Source of the DNA: Plumapathes pennacea
Lineage: Eukaryota > Cnidaria > Anthozoa > Antipatharia > Myriopathidae
Assembly (NCBI GenBank): GCA_964036295.1
Contig: OZ038468.1
Coordinates: 9,930,183-9,994,182, forward strand
Reading direction: 5' to 3'
DNA length: 64,000 nucleotides
The notes beneath the pieces were generated by a model that did no database searches, was not told the origin of the DNA, and saw only the letters and a list, made by a program, of their open reading frames with translations. Numbering within the stretch: the first letter of the stretch is position 1; each line of letters opens with the position of its first letter. The translations under genes were made by a program, and so were the position numbers. Below are positions 35,541 to 47,955 of this stretch, one piece after another.

Positions 35541-36805
35541 GGGATCCCATTGCTGTTTGAAGAGTACAGTAATCTTATTCTCTTCCTAATCACAGAAAGA
35601 TACTTTTTCCAGTTGGACTTTGTGAACTTCATGTTTGTCTTGATATTTAGGGACCTATGAAAAACAAAACAAGCATCAAAGCCTATAATTAAAAAAGTCT
35701 GTTCTGTGGCTGGAGATAGATGGGTGGGCAGAAAAGCAGATTGTGTTGGGGTAACAGTTTAGACAATAATATCTCACCAGAAATTAATGTCATGCAGCTG
35801 CATGGAATAAAACTTATTCAAAAGAAAACTTAATAAAATATCATTGCTAATTCTATCTGGGAAAAGGAAGAAATTAATGTCACTAAACTGCTGGCTTATA
35901 TAAAATGAAACTATGGTAAATGCAAATTGACTTGTTTGGCTGTTATAATAATTATTATGTATCTTTGCAAATGATTTTTAACCTTCAGTCCACTGAAGGC
36001 ATTGACTTGTCATAAACTTGTTTAGATCATGGCAATTATTTTCTGCCCACACCACTACTACTAACACAGATCTCTTCTGAACATTACTTTATACACAGTA
36101 ATGTATAAAGTACAGCTAAAGTGCTAATTCAAAAATGCAAAAGGAAATGCAGCAATGAATTACATTCTTTTCCTGATGCCAAATTGACAAAATGATCATT
36201 CATAACAATTTCTAGTTTTACTAAACATTATTCTGTTTATTTATATATACATTTTATAATAGTATATGTACTATAATTTATAGCAAAGTGAAGGGGGGCT
36301 TAGTAAGACAAGGAAGTAAATACAAACAAAGATTGTATTTTTATGGAAAGTAGACAGTACATGATAAAAACAGCCAAGCAGTTAAAAAAAAAAAAACTGC
36401 CTATTTAAACCTCACAATAACTCACAAGATTTTGCACTGTATAATTTCACAGAGGACAAATATTTTGACCTGTTCTTTGATAAACTGAAATGGTTTCTAG
36501 TGCTGCAATTTTAATAAACACAGTTCTCTCTATAATCAAATGCACAGAAACGCCAAATTCTTCTGTGTGAGTGATATGTTGTGATTTTGTCTATAAAGCA
36601 AGTTGTCAAGTCGCAAATTAACCTCTGCACTGTATGGCATTGGAAGTTGAATTAACTGTCAAGACTCAAACGGTCAAAACAGTTTTCTGTCGTGAAAATA
36701 TATAGCATCACAACAAAGTTTCATCGCGGCCACAAAATGTCCGATTAGCTCGAAGCAATGCATAACGGACGTGTTGAGTGAACAAAGTAAATAAACGTGT
36801 CTTAC

Positions 36806-37400
36806 CTGCCCCTTGGAGCTATCGGTTGGCCTTCAAGCACTATTTTAGCTTATTTTCTGTCCTCTTGCTGTTCGTGCAAAGACGAACGTTGCTCACGGCT
36901 GTTCGAGTAGAGCCGGGTTGTCAGGGTTAGCCCATCCACGGCTATGCAGATATTGCTGTCTTTGGAAGCGCCGTTCTTCGACAAAAGACGAACGTTGCTC
37001 ACGGCGTCGACTGTTGGCCTCATTTTGAGCATTTTGAGCATGAAGCCTACGGGCTCTTTCTTCGGACGTTTCATTGTAGCGTCGGGAAGTAACCCATTGT
37101 CTATTAGCTTTCAAGCACTCTTCTCTTTCCTGAGTTGTCTCCCGAGCTAGCTTCTGCTTGTAACGCTCTCGGTCACGGTCTTGTCTTTGTTTTTTTTTTT
37201 GCAGCGGTAATTTCTGGACCGGTCTGCTGTTTTAGTCGGCTAGTACGCGTTGCTTGCCGTCTGCGCTCGAGACGAATACACCGCTGTTGGCTGGTCTCAC
37301 GACTTCGTCTTAATCTTGCTTGCTCCCTTCGTCTTTGAAGGCGAGCTTGGTCGTTATCGTGAGAATCAGAATGTTCCGTTTGTTTTTTCCCTGAATTCAT
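36806..37400 (-). pseudogene. Basic N-terminal exon, Helitron-leader-like
   Basis: From an ATG at 37400 the minus strand encodes an Arg/Gln/Glu-rich region (QRRREQARLRRSRETSQQR), then, after a frameshift near 37175, KANRQWVTSRRYNETSEERA and FVEERRFQRQQYLHSRGW. A donor-like AG/GTAAGA is at about 36805. Such repeated basic segments are common before the Rep domain of Helitron proteins, as in the element at 44829-47666, but they also occur elsewhere. No Rep or helicase domain follows. A TATA-like TTTTATAGCG lies just upstream of the ATG. Confidence 0.45.
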
Positions 37401-37439
37401 TTCTTAAACACGAAGGCGCGCTATAAAAGGCCGTTGGCG

Positions 37440-37690
37440 CCGCCTCTTTCGACACCAAATTTGCATAATGTTTGCTGAATAGCACGTGCGCCTGCAGCGT
37501 TCAGAAGTCGCGCTGCCCATAATAAAATTTCTCTGCAGCTTGGCGACTTAATGTGCACCTAAAAGTAAACACATGCGGGCAACTTCAATGTGGAGTTCTG
37601 GACGGAAGGATTTGAAACGAAACTTTGCTTTTGGCTACCAAAATACATTTTGAATTTCGCGGTGCAATGCGACGCACCTAAGGCTTTCTA
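37440..37690 (-). repeat. Segment shared with the nested transposon
   Basis: This is the inverted partner of 26055-26285. It lies just upstream of the basic leader gene at 36806-37400 and may be its promoter region. Confidence 0.75.
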
Positions 37691-39289
37691 GTACATAATC
37701 GAACTTGAAAACCTTTTTGAAAACGATAGAAACGCTGTTTTGTTGCCATCATATCAATGAGGGGCCTGGGCACTAGTACACCAGTAGAGACTAATCTGCA
37801 AGCGCTGCCGTTATAACGAGTGCGGTGACCCCCCTTTTTTATTTAATATATTTTAAGAAAATAATACTCTCCATTACATATCCGAATTTGAATAAATTTT
37901 CACTGCTCAATTTTGAAATATTCCCATTGAATCACTGTTACGATGTGTTGCTAGGTGTTTCACAGGAAGCGTGAAAATGAACAAATTGCCTATTATATCA
38001 TTAGCTTGATATATTTTTTAACTTTTTATTTTTCATTTTTTGCTACTTTAGGCGTTTCACAGTACTGATGTTGTGTTATCACAATAACAATACTACATTC
38101 TCTCTTCTGGCACTTTTTTCATATTTTTTCCATATTGTTCTCACAATAGCAAAGTAGGCCTAAACCACAGCCATGTAGCGCGGAAACAAGTACCGTAACT
38201 CCCTTTTTTTATTTTATTTTTTCCAAGTACTATAGCTAATTAATAATTGTGCAAAGTTTCAAAAGAAAATCACTGCAACTTCATTTTCGATGGAATCACC
38301 TTAAACTCTTCTTGTTCAAATTTTCCTTCCCTTCCGACGAACTGTTTCATAGCAACGAACTCGCAGGAAAAAATCACGTGATTCCCCGCGGTGCGGGTTG
38401 GTCGCACCGTGAACAACATTCAAATCGCAAAAAAGCCTACGTGTTCGGCCGGGAAAGGGAAGAGTCTGGGAACGAAGTTGAAGGTTTTACCCAGCAATCC
38501 CCGCTGCGCGGCGACGTGATTCTGTTCCGAGGTTCTTCCCAGCAAACCCCGCCGCGCGGGGAGGTCGCCTCGTGAACGACATTCAAAAACGATATGTGTT
38601 CAGATTAGTACCCACGCAGGGCGTGGGAATTATTTTGCGCCATCTGGATCCCCACTCAAACTCTTATAAAATGAAAACTCGCTTCCAGGCCCCCTGAGCC
38701 TGGGCTGCCTGTGTTGTCGCTGGCCAGTAACACGCGGGCACAACCAGTCACATGGAGAGAACGTTCGTTTTCAGGATAAGTCCACTTTGAGCCGTTCTTA
38801 GCAGCTGAATACTTCGCAGGAAGTAGGATTATCTTAACCAGTATGGTTGTCGTCTCTTTTTACTTCTGACAGTATGAAATTCGTTGGTTTGACTGCTGAG
38901 GGTTGTCCGAATGCAAACACAGTCGATCGGAGTGTAATATTTTGGCGAACGCACAAAGGTAAGCCCTCCCTAATTGTGTTAATATGATCTGTGTTGATGC
39001 CAATTTGCGAATGTATATCAGCTTTGTGCGTAGACAGTAGGCTGCAAGAGACGGAGGCTTCGTTTCAAGCCCGATTTTTTACTTGGTATGGCTTTTCATA
39101 CGGCTCACGACTGTTGCGTGGGACAACGACATGCGTTGAAAATTTTATGCACTTTGTAAAGTAGTTATGAAAACGGTCACTGTACATTATTTGTTTGCTG
39201 TACGACCTTTTGTTACACAGTACTCGTGTGCAGTTTTTCATTAGATTCTCCGTGCAGTTTACGGTTTTAGTATAAAGTGTTTAATATAA
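37691..39289. other. No supported gene
   Basis: AT-rich DNA. 38390-38580 contains two related GC-rich motifs (CCCGCGGTGCGGG and CCCCGCCGCGCGGGG) next to GTGAACAACATTCAAA / GTGAACGACATTCAAA, indicating a small local duplication. No gene was recognised. Confidence 0.3.
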
Positions 39290-39486
39290 AACTAGACTGG
39301 CCTTGCCAGTGAGCTCGCGGCGTGAGTTGGGTCGAGACCAGAATATGAAATGGAAAGTAGGGGACAAGAGCGGAACTCCCAAGAGAGACTTCCAGTTTCT
39401 CACCATAAAAATATCACACAGTATAGAGAACTTGGCTTTTGACACCTTGCTCTTTTGACACCTTGATTATACTAAAAAATTATTAC
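39290..39486 (+). repeat. 200-bp dispersed repeat, copy 2
   Basis: Near-identical to 28719-28920 in the same orientation, with the same doubled CTTTTGACACCTT near the end. The two copies share no flanking sequence beyond the repeat. Confidence 0.85.
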
Positions 39487-39925
39487 TAGTGGTTTTTATC
39501 AAAAGGGGAGTGCTGCGAGTATCATTCGATCATATCCTAAAAGTACCGTAGACAACATTTACGTCAAAACAATTTTAATGAGCTGCAAATGCATAAATTG
39601 CGTTTACATTGTCATGCCTTTAATGTCAAATGTATACGTATACGTTTTTTTAACACTCTTCAATCTGATCGTAACTACTACTTTAACACATTTTCCTCTG
39701 TATAAACTGGAACAGAAAATAATATAAACGATTCTAAAGCTGACCCTGTTTTTTTTTTGGCATTTTCTGTCTTTACTCTTTATGAGGGTATGAAGTAAAC
39801 TGCAACTGAAACTATTATAAAATGCTCTAAATCCAAGAGTCACGGTTTGAAGCATTCATTGTCTCATATAAACTGGAACATCGTAAATCATTCAACGAGC
39901 TGACTATTTCTGAATTTGTGACACC

Positions 39926-41407
39926 TTACACCTTTACTGCTTTTACATTATACGACGTGAAGTCATAAGTGATGGTCAAGGTGTCGAATGACAGCAGAAT
40001 ATCTTCTACCAATTCTACTGTCAGGGCAGATGGGTTGACTTCGGTGTTATTCGCGTTGTAAACTTCAATGATGTCCAATATTGTGTTATGAAATAGGGAG
40101 AAGTTCATTTTTGCGCCATTCTTCTTCATTATCATCTTAGCGTGGTATTGCTGCTTGCATTTCTTATTGTTGGTGGCGATGCTGCAATTTTGGCATTTTA
40201 CAGTGCTTCTCTCGTTGTTTAAGATAATTTTCTTCATGCAGTTGGGGCACACATGATATGAGCCTACTGTTGTCACCCCCAAAACTTCAAGTTCCTCTGT
40301 TAGTGTTGTGGAAGGGAGCGCCTCTGGTGGTTTCAGGCCTGGAAATGGATCATCTTTAGTGATCGAGCACCCTGCTTGCGTGGTGGTTAGTGATAATTTA
40401 TTATTATCAGACTTGAGGCATAAATTGGCAAACAGGTATGTGTTGCCATTATCAACTTCGTTTGTAAATGACTCCCACAGGACGAGTTTTACAGTCCTGT
40501 AGGATCTGTAATCTGGCCCTCTCTTACTGTAACCTTCACACCTGTGGCCTTTTTTGTCACTTCTTTGGCGGTACCCAAATTGCTCACCATGGCTTTTAGA
40601 GTGAGTAGCTGTCCTGGCTTAAATTCTATGAGGGAACCAATTGTAGCAGATTTGGGCGTTGTCTGTGCTCTTTCAAAGGGAAGGTCTTCCGAGAGCTCTT
40701 GCAGTGCAGTTTTCTTGTGTATTATGATGTCGACTGGGTGCCCTTTGCGTTTGCTTCCGATGTGAAAGTTGCTTAATTTCACAGGCAATTTGGAATCAGC
40801 AACTTTTTTATAATGTTCCAAAGTTTTCACTGTGGGGTCGAAGCATACTCCTCTTATGTTCCCATTCTGCATTTGAATTTCACAGTCAAACCATTTGACA
40901 TTACCATCATTAAATTTTTGCTTTATGGGTGAAACATTGTGGATATACCCTTGATATTCGACGGCAAATCTTCTTCATTGATCGTTTGATCTAAAGAAAT
41001 GGTATAAAAGCCATATTAGAATGGGGTTATTAATCCTTGCAACGATAGTACAGGAAACTCTCTTATAAGTGACCACCGTTAAAGCACAGACAAGTGGTCA
41101 CTTATGGGAGGTGGTCGCTTATAGGAGATAGTTTACAGAAATTGACCGAGATATCAAATTTCAACCAGGAAAGTGGTTGCTCATGGGAGGTAGGAGAGAG
41201 TTGACTGTAGCTATACAGCTGCTAGAATATGTAAACCATAAAATATAAATCTAGCAAGTTTAAAATTATACAAGAATCATTAAAAATTTCATTAAAAACT
41301 GAAATCTGATGGAGAAACAATAGCATATTCGAAAATAATAATAATAATAAAGCATATTAGAACTTACCTTTCATACTGCTATCATCCATTGTGCCACTGT
41401 CACTCAT
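39926..41407 (-). pseudogene. RPA70-like ssDNA-binding protein of the Helitron
   Basis: A short first exon (41368-41407, starting MSDSGTMDDSS) ends at a consensus donor (AAAG/GTAAGT). The second exon starts at 40990 after TTCTTTAG. It encodes an OB fold (EYQGYIHNVSPI, WFDCEIQ, VCFDP), then PGQLLTLKAMVSNLG, VREGQITDPTG and TVKLVLWESF, and a C-terminal zinc ribbon CPNC..CQNC. This matches the DNA-binding half of replication protein A large subunit. Helitrons often carry such a gene, probably to handle single-stranded intermediates. One-base frameshifts near 40962 and 40500 interrupt it. Confidence 0.85.
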
Positions 41408-41631
41408 ATTCTGTTAAAGTTGAAATTATTGTATGATAATTAGAAAGATCAATTCCATTGGAATTTGGAATCAATTTAATGTTTATACAAATAGTATGGA
41501 GTGCAGTCATTAGACGCATGAAATACATGTAAATCTAGATACTACTACATATCACTATTTCTATTGTTTTTTATTGTTCAGTTATTTTGCTTTTTCTATT
41601 TGCACTGATTAAATGCACTGCATGTTGCATG

Positions 41632-42150
41632 TGCTAAATCATCTAATCTTGCTTCTTCGGCAAGTCTGTATTGCAAAGTTGCCGAGGATTTCATTCTTCT
41701 CAGTCTTTGAAAGGTCATTGCAGGTTCAATAACAGTGATAGTGTTTTCAGTCTGCTAATGGGAATATAAGAGGTCCCTGGTGTTCTCTCTGATTTACCAA
41801 TATCGATCCAAGCTTTAGGTAGTGTACGACCCTGGCTTTTGTGTATTGTAAGGACATATGGAAGTCTGAGAGGCATACTGTTGCCTCTGAAATAATTTAT
41901 ACATGATAAATTAAAGGATATGAACTGTGGATATTGAATGTGGTAATTGACATGGATCACCAGTCAAAATAAAGGACTTTTCTCCAAGAATGTGGTCATG
42001 TTTTCCAGTTGCTTCTTTGCACTGTCTATCAGTCGAGCCAAATAGGTTTGGCCAAGCATGGAATACTCGTCTACTACAATGTAGTCAATACCACAAAGGC
42101 TGTTCTGCAATCTGTAGACTGAATGTCTTGACAGATCTTTGTTGATCTTT
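41632..42150 (-). pseudogene. Second, partial Helitron helicase fragment
   Basis: The minus strand reads DYIVVDEYSMLG (Walker B region) near 42070-42110, a GDPCQLP-type motif III in a shifted frame near 41950, and LRLPYVLTIHKSQGRTLPK with RLAEEARLDDLA at the end. It is a diverged copy of the end of the helicase just upstream (42190-44868). The part between motif III and the HKSQG block is deleted. It may be the remnant of an older Helitron into which, or next to which, the main one inserted. Confidence 0.75.
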
Positions 42151-42189
42151 AGCTTTTATCATTTTGTATAACATTATATTTACATTGTT

Positions 42190-42603
42190 CTATTGTTGTA
42201 CTAATTTGTGTTGAAATTCAGTGTATGTAGCCTGTGCTATGCTATCCAGTCTTTCCTCTTCTGTTAGACGATACTGAAAATTAGCTGATGATGTGAAGCT
42301 TGTTAATCTTTCCAATGTCATAGGTTCAATGACACAAGATGACAATGTTTTTACTCTGCTTATAGCAACATAGGATATTCCAGCAGTTCTTTCTGATTTA
42401 CCAATATCAATCCAAGCTTTGGAGAGAGTAAGTCCTTGGCTTTTGTGAATTGTAAGAGCCCATGCAAGTCTAAGAGGTAGCTGTTGTCTCTCATGGAAAG
42501 CAGCTAATGAGTCTGATGTGACAGTTATAGGGCATATTGGAACACATGATGGTCTGGAGGCACTGATAGAAGGACCTCTGTAGTCATCAAACTGAACAAT
42601 CAC
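42190..42603 (-). pseudogene. Helitron helicase C-terminus (after frameshift)
   Basis: The frame contains LRLAWALTIHKSQGLTLSKA (motif V region) and YVAISRVKTLS (motif VI) of PIF1-type SF1B helicases. It directly continues the helicase at 42625-44868, from which it is separated by a frameshift between about 42603 and 42650. Confidence 0.85.
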
Positions 42604-42624
42604 AGCAATAGGTAAATTTGGTGG

Positions 42625-44868
42625 TTAGTGGTTATGCTGATAAATGAAATCAATTACTGTTCCAGTAGCTCCATTACAGAGACCAGCGCTTGCCCATAAA
42701 TTCATGGTTAGCATTACTTTTGCACCCTTGGCTAAAAATATTACAGGCTGTAAGCCAGACATGTCTTCACAGCTGAGAGTTTTAGCAAGAGGAGATGAAT
42801 GCCCTGCATCAATGAGAGAAACTGGTTGTTGGAGTTCAGTAAGCTTTTCATGATTCAGGTTACCTACTTGTTCATTGCTATAGAATAGTCTAATAGCATC
42901 TTCAAATTCAGTCAAATTTACATTTGAGGGTTGACGAGTTAAAAGTAACTGCCAGTCATTTGCTGTTGTTTCACCTATTCGGAGTCTCGATAATAAATCT
43001 CTGAATTGTATTTGCTCAGGACTTGTACCCTGTACTCGTTGATTGACAGTTAGTTTAACAACTTTGTCAAACATCTTGTATGTGAGGTAGCCTTGTTCAC
43101 CAATATCATTTGATGGTTTGGTATGATACAATGGTTTATCTGCCACAGGTGGTAACTGACCTGGATCACCAATTAAGATTAAAGACTTTCCTCCAAGGAC
43201 TTTATCATGGAAACCTGTTGCTTGTTTGCAACATTTGTTGATCCAGCCAAAAGTTACTTGGCCAAGCATAGAAAATTCATCTATCAGAATATAATCAACA
43301 CCATTCAGACTTGTCTGAAGTCTGGCTAAGGTTTCACCTGTGAGATCTTTCCGCCGTCTTGAGCCCACAGGCAGTTTAAGCAATAAGTGGATTGTTATCC
43401 CTCTAATATTATATGAGGCTTTACCAGTTGTTGCTGTGACTACACATTTGTTATGTAAAAGGCTGCGAATGGCATTGATAAGGTAGCTCTTGCCTGTGCC
43501 AGCTACACCTATTATAATAAGACACAGTGGGTCTTGGTCATCAGCATTGCTTCTAAAATGCGAGTGCACAATATCATAAGCAAGTTTCTGCATTTCACTC
43601 AAACTGTTTATGTCTACAACATTGTACTGTTCATTGATTTCAGCATTTGATTGCTCTTTGTTTGTTTTAACCCATGTTGGCATCTGACCAATTTGATTTT
43701 CAGCATACTCAGCTCTGTCACTATGCCATACTGGTACATTTTCACTATGCAAATCTGGTGCATTTTCATTGTCATCAAATGGTGTATGCAGATCTGATAA
43801 GATCATCCATTCCTCACGTGTATTGCTTGGTGGTTCAACTGGTTCATCCTGTTCTTGTTGACTTAAAACAACATTTTGCAATTTATCAAACCAGTCTGGC
43901 ACATGGGTTTGTGCATACGGTGTTTGTAAAAATTCTTGCCAGCAATTTGTCAGAATATCATCAGTTGGTTCTTGATTATTCCAGGCATCGTGTTGAGTTC
44001 CTTTCCATGGTTTATATCTCAACAGTTGATATTTGCAATAAAGGGGGAAATTTGATCCCTTGGGATTTGAAGAATATGTTGGAAATATTCTGGGAACAAC
44101 ATTATCTGGTAGTTTATTGAGCTTGTTTTTTACTACTTTGTATGTAGTAGCAAACTGTGAAAAATTCATATTCACAATCAAAGGTGTATTCTCATATTGC
44201 TGACGGTTAGCATACACATCAAGAAGTGAATTATCAGTACACACGTCATCATCAGCAGCAGGTGACACATTATGTACACGTCTTGATCCAGTTAGGCTGA
44301 CTGGAATAACTTTGAATGTTGAACTATGAAGTTTTAGTGAGAGCAAGTGATGCATTGTTTCTTGAGCAGCATACTCTCTTTCACCAAGAGTTCTCATTAC
44401 TATCTTCTTAATAGTTCTTTGAGAGTCACTACTCCTGTTCACATTTTGAAGAATAGAATTAAATGCTTGCTTGAGAATAGGTGATCTTGGTTCACCTTTG
44501 GCTGCATATTTTGTTAAATATTCAACACAGGCATAGTGGTCAATAACTACTTGAATATCACAGTTGGCTCTCCAGCCTTGCAACTGAAGCTGCTGGTTGT
44601 TGTTCAACCTGGAGTCATTTCGTTTGGTCACAATCTTAGCTCTGTATTTCTTAACATCACCACTACAGTGCACTTCTTCAAATTCTAACTTAGTGTTAGA
44701 GCAGTTATCAATTGGAAAATGAAATCTGCATTTCAATTCTGATTCATTGCCTTTCTTTCTCAGGCAATAGCTAGTACTACAGCGGGTATGCCGTTGCACC
44801 ATGTTTAGAAGATCTGCATAATTAGACTCTACTTGATGGTCAGGCATGTCTTTACGACGTTTTGGCAT
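42625..44868 (-). pseudogene. Helitron Rep C-terminal part and PIF1-type helicase
   Basis: This 747-codon frame opens with the end of the Rep domain, including the catalytic tyrosine motif EYLTKYAAKGE (Tyr117 and Tyr121), which cuts and joins DNA in rolling-circle transposition. The helicase follows: Walker A IGVAGTGKS (454-461), Walker B YILIDEFSML (528-531), motif III LIGDPGQLPP (567-571), and GAKVMLTMNLW near the end. It lacks motifs V-VI, which lie in the next frame at 42190-42603. Its true 5' continuation is 44829-47666, with a frameshift in the 44829-44868 overlap, so the apparent start codon is not a real start. Confidence 0.9.
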
Positions 44869-47666
44869 GGATGCACTGAATGCCTAATCCACACCTCATC
44901 ATCTGGTGGCATTGGGTTTACTGTTGATAACAGCCAGTCAACATATTGACATGCTTTGTCAGCTGCCTTCTTTCCAGCTTCAATATCCTGCTCTAGTTGT
45001 ATTGTATGTTCACTGTCATTTTCATCTTTATACTTCTGGGCTAAGAAACCCTTCAAAGCAGTCTCACTTAAGTTACATAATTCTGGATCATTGTTCAGTT
45101 TGGCAGTTCCATGACAATGAATGCTACCTCTATGTTGATATTCATATCTATACCAGTGCCATTTTGCCTCAAGAGTATCATACAGCCAGTATTTGACAAA
45201 TTTTTCCAGTCGTTGGGTGAAAAACCAGTCAACAATATGGGGATTCTTAATAACATTTTGTCGTCTTTCCTCACTGGTCATATTCTCACATTCTGTTCCA
45301 AAGAGATCGTGTAATTCAGGCCAATGCATGTCAGCAGATGAAAAAGTAAAAAAAAGTGTTGGTACTCCAACATTAGTTACAATAGCTTTAAGGTCTTCTC
45401 TTACTTTATGCCAGTAAGCATTTGTGCCAGGAATGTTACCAACATATCTTGAGATTTTAGACATGAATACATGTGCATTATCATTTGCAGCCATTTTACG
45501 CAATTCGTCAATGGTCAGATGTGCTTCATCTGGGTTCTGTTTGAGGAATATCCCAGTTTGTTGAAGTATTTGTTTTCTCTGGATCATGTTTAATGCCCAA
45601 TATGCAAATCTGGGGTGGCTAGCAAAGCGGTACACCCATTTACCATCAATACATTCAGCAAATTTTATAAGATGTTTAATGCTTTCTTGGAGTGTCACTT
45701 CTCTTAAAAGTGCTTTGTTTGTAGGATCACCTTTACCATCAGGGAATAATGTAGGAAAAGCCATGGTAGCTAAATATGGTGTCTCATATTCATTTAACGG
45801 TTCATCTTCCACTGAAGGCCAATCCATTGCCTCTTCTCCTGAAAGCTGATTTACAACAGCTTGAATTTCCTGTTCTTGTTGTTGACCAACAGGTAGTAAA
45901 CTACTCATTTCTGTTGATTCATTATATACTACATCTTCATCGGTATTGTTGTCATGAGGACCCAGATCAGGCTCAACAGTACTGCTAGAGTCACTTTTAC
46001 TCGTTTCTACTGTCAGTAACTCTGATGGAACACCATTTTCAGGTAAAGAGTTCAATGCCTCCAAATTAATATCTATTTCTCCATAATGAGGGTTATTTGC
46101 CATAAGCCACTGCAAAGCATTGTGGACTTTCTGTTTTCTCACAGTGACATCTTTGAATGTGTCATCTCTACCTCTCATTTTCACAATGATAACAGCAAGA
46201 TCTTTAGCGTATCTTGGTAGCGAGCATGCAAGTTCTTTTACATTTTGTGGCAAGTTAATACAATGTCCAGCATAACCCCTCTGACCACCAGGTTTAATGT
46301 AAATTCTCATTATTGGGAGATCACGAGCAATTAGCATTTCTTCTACTTGAGTCAAGCCTTGCATCACATGTGGGATTGGTGATGGGATCATATAGTTTTC
46401 AACTGAGAACTTTTTAGGAGACTTCTTATCTCTAGAGCAACGTGAACAAACATAGGTCTCAGGTGATCTTGGTTTGGATTTCATTGGCCATGCCTCTTTA
46501 CAAATTGTACACTGATTAGTACCAAATTTAATGGCTTGGTGAAGTTGATCAATGTTAGATTTAGCCCATTGATGTTCATGAATAGGACCATGACTGAACA
46601 TGTCGAACTGTTCAAGGTACTCTGGTTGACTTGTGGTTAGTTTCCTTCTTTTTGCAAAATTTTTTTCTTGCTTATTCTGCACAGCTTTTTCAAGTCTTTT
46701 TTGCTTCTCATCTTCAGTTTCATTTTTACGATGATTTCTTTGCCATTCTCTGTCTCTAGCAAGCCTTTGTTGTTTTTGCTCATCAGATTCAACAAAGTTT
46801 TGCCTTTTCTTGTATAGACTATTTTTGTCAAGTCTCTTGTCCCTTTGTTTGTCAGTTTCTACAGATCGCTGTTGTTTCATACACTGTCTGTTTTTCTCAA
46901 TTCTTTCCTGGGATTCCCTTTGCTGAACAAGGTGCCCAATCTTTGCAGATTCTGTTTCTAAAATCATTCTTCTGAGACATATTCCATCACTACCTTGAGG
47001 ATGATTCTCAACAGTTGAGACATAATGCACTTCAGGAATGTGTCCAATAAAAATAATACTAAGATTCTCACTAGATACATTTCTACTGTTGGGAGTAACA
47101 ATAACACCATCATGGTTATTGGACTGTGTTATATGTACCACACAGTTAAGAGCATTGGCTACTGATTGAATAATTATTTTGTCACACCATGTACCCTGTG
47201 TTGACATTTGAACAATGTATCTTTCCCATGAAATAGCAGTGACATATGTCCTGAATAACTCAGAATGGGTAATTAAATGATCTATTCCAGCCATCCGAAC
47301 TCTTGCATGTAAAGCAGGTGTTTGATAAAGCTGATGAGAAACTGCTTTAAAGAAGCAATCACCAGAACCACCAACATCCAATGGTTTTAAACTTAAATGA
47401 GAAAGCCTTTCACTCAGGCATTGCATTGGCAAATCTTGTGAAGGATTGCAAGATAGCATGCCACCTCTTAAAGTAATGTGTGTATATTTCTGTGTTGCAA
47501 AAACAGCATCCAATGGGACTGTGGTTTTTCCTGGTCTAGCTTCCCAAGGACAATGACTCTGTCTTTTTAGACATCTAACACATTTCATACATGCAGCGTA
47601 CCGAGTGTAAAGTTTATCACCGAAGTACCACAAGCGCCAATATTTTATAGCGTTTGCTAATATCAT
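44829..47666 (-). pseudogene. Helitron OTU domain and Rep (HUH) domain
   Basis: This is a 945-codon frame. An N-terminal CMKCVRC cysteine cluster is followed by an OTU cysteine protease domain with GGSGDCFF (Asp103, Cys104) and a candidate catalytic His214 in PEVHYVS. A long basic coiled region of [12 protein letters not shown] repeats follows, then CTIC..CSRC with [15 protein letters not shown], and finally the Helitron Rep HUH motif RGSIHCHG (His850, His852; bases 45111-45119). The Rep tyrosines are in the next frame (42625-44868). The OTU active-site residues look intact. A leader in another frame is at 47617-47955. Confidence 0.9.
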
Positions 47667-47955
47667 GTAGTTGTGATGACCTTGGAATAAAATCTCTAAT
47701 ATAATATCTTATTTTCTTTCTACGTAATTTTCTGCGCATCGCATTTAACAGCTTCTTAGCAGGGATTCTAGATGGCTCACGCTCTCGTTTTCTGGCATGT
47801 TTAGATGCCCGTCTACTCGCGAGATTTACGCATTGATACAACATAGTTGCTGTATTTTCTATACTTTTCTCCAAATTCTGAATTGGAACGATTGTCCAAG
47901 GCTTCCCTTGTTGACCCAACGGGCACTGAGTACAAGTACGATTACGCTTCGACAT
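47617..47955 (-). pseudogene. Helitron N-terminal leader
   Basis: The ATG at 47955 begins MSKRNRTCTQCPLGQQGKPW and leads into a basic segment, REPSRIPAKKLLNAMRRK, then [13 protein letters not shown]. It then loses the frame where 44829-47666 takes over, so a frameshift lies at about 47630-47666. The frame is open further upstream to 48165, but the composition changes there, so I favour 47955 as the start. A similar leader is seen at 15700-15845. Confidence 0.65.

Larger units (their letters stand above)
34825..38722. other. 3.9-kb region bounded by inverted repeats, possible element
   Basis: About 35 bases at 34825-34863 (CACAGGCAACCCAGGCTCAG) recur inverted at about 38684-38722. I could not find a target duplication, so these may be opposite copies of one short family rather than true ends. 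A relative of the nested transposon's end (TTCGTTCCCAGACTCTTCCC on the minus strand) lies at about 38457-38489. The interior holds the features at 35147, 36806 and 37440 and otherwise AT-rich DNA, including a poly-A run near 36385, with no gene seen between 35541 and 36805. Confidence 0.4.
39926..47955 (-). mobile_element. Helitron: OTU-Rep-PIF1 helicase plus RPA, decayed
   Basis: The minus strand carries, in order, a basic leader, an OTU cysteine protease domain, a Helitron Rep (HUH) domain, a PIF1-type helicase and a separate spliced RPA-like gene. Rolling-circle Helitrons are the only elements known to me with this set. Between helicase and RPA lies a second partial helicase C-terminus. 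At least three frameshifts break the main gene and two break the RPA gene, so the copy is dead. The termini could not be fixed: the 5' side must lie above 47955, where a GC hairpin (CTGCGTCCC/GGGACGCAG, about 48168-48190) precedes 28S rDNA, and the 3' end lies below 39926. Confidence 0.9.

Noticed and set aside
34825..38722. A complete MULE defined by the CCCAGGCTCAGG inverted repeats
   Set aside because: No matching target duplication could be read at the borders, so it is listed only as a possible element.
43674..45196. Plus-strand frames of 96-148 codons
   Set aside because: They are antisense to the Helitron Rep-helicase coding region, which explains them fully.
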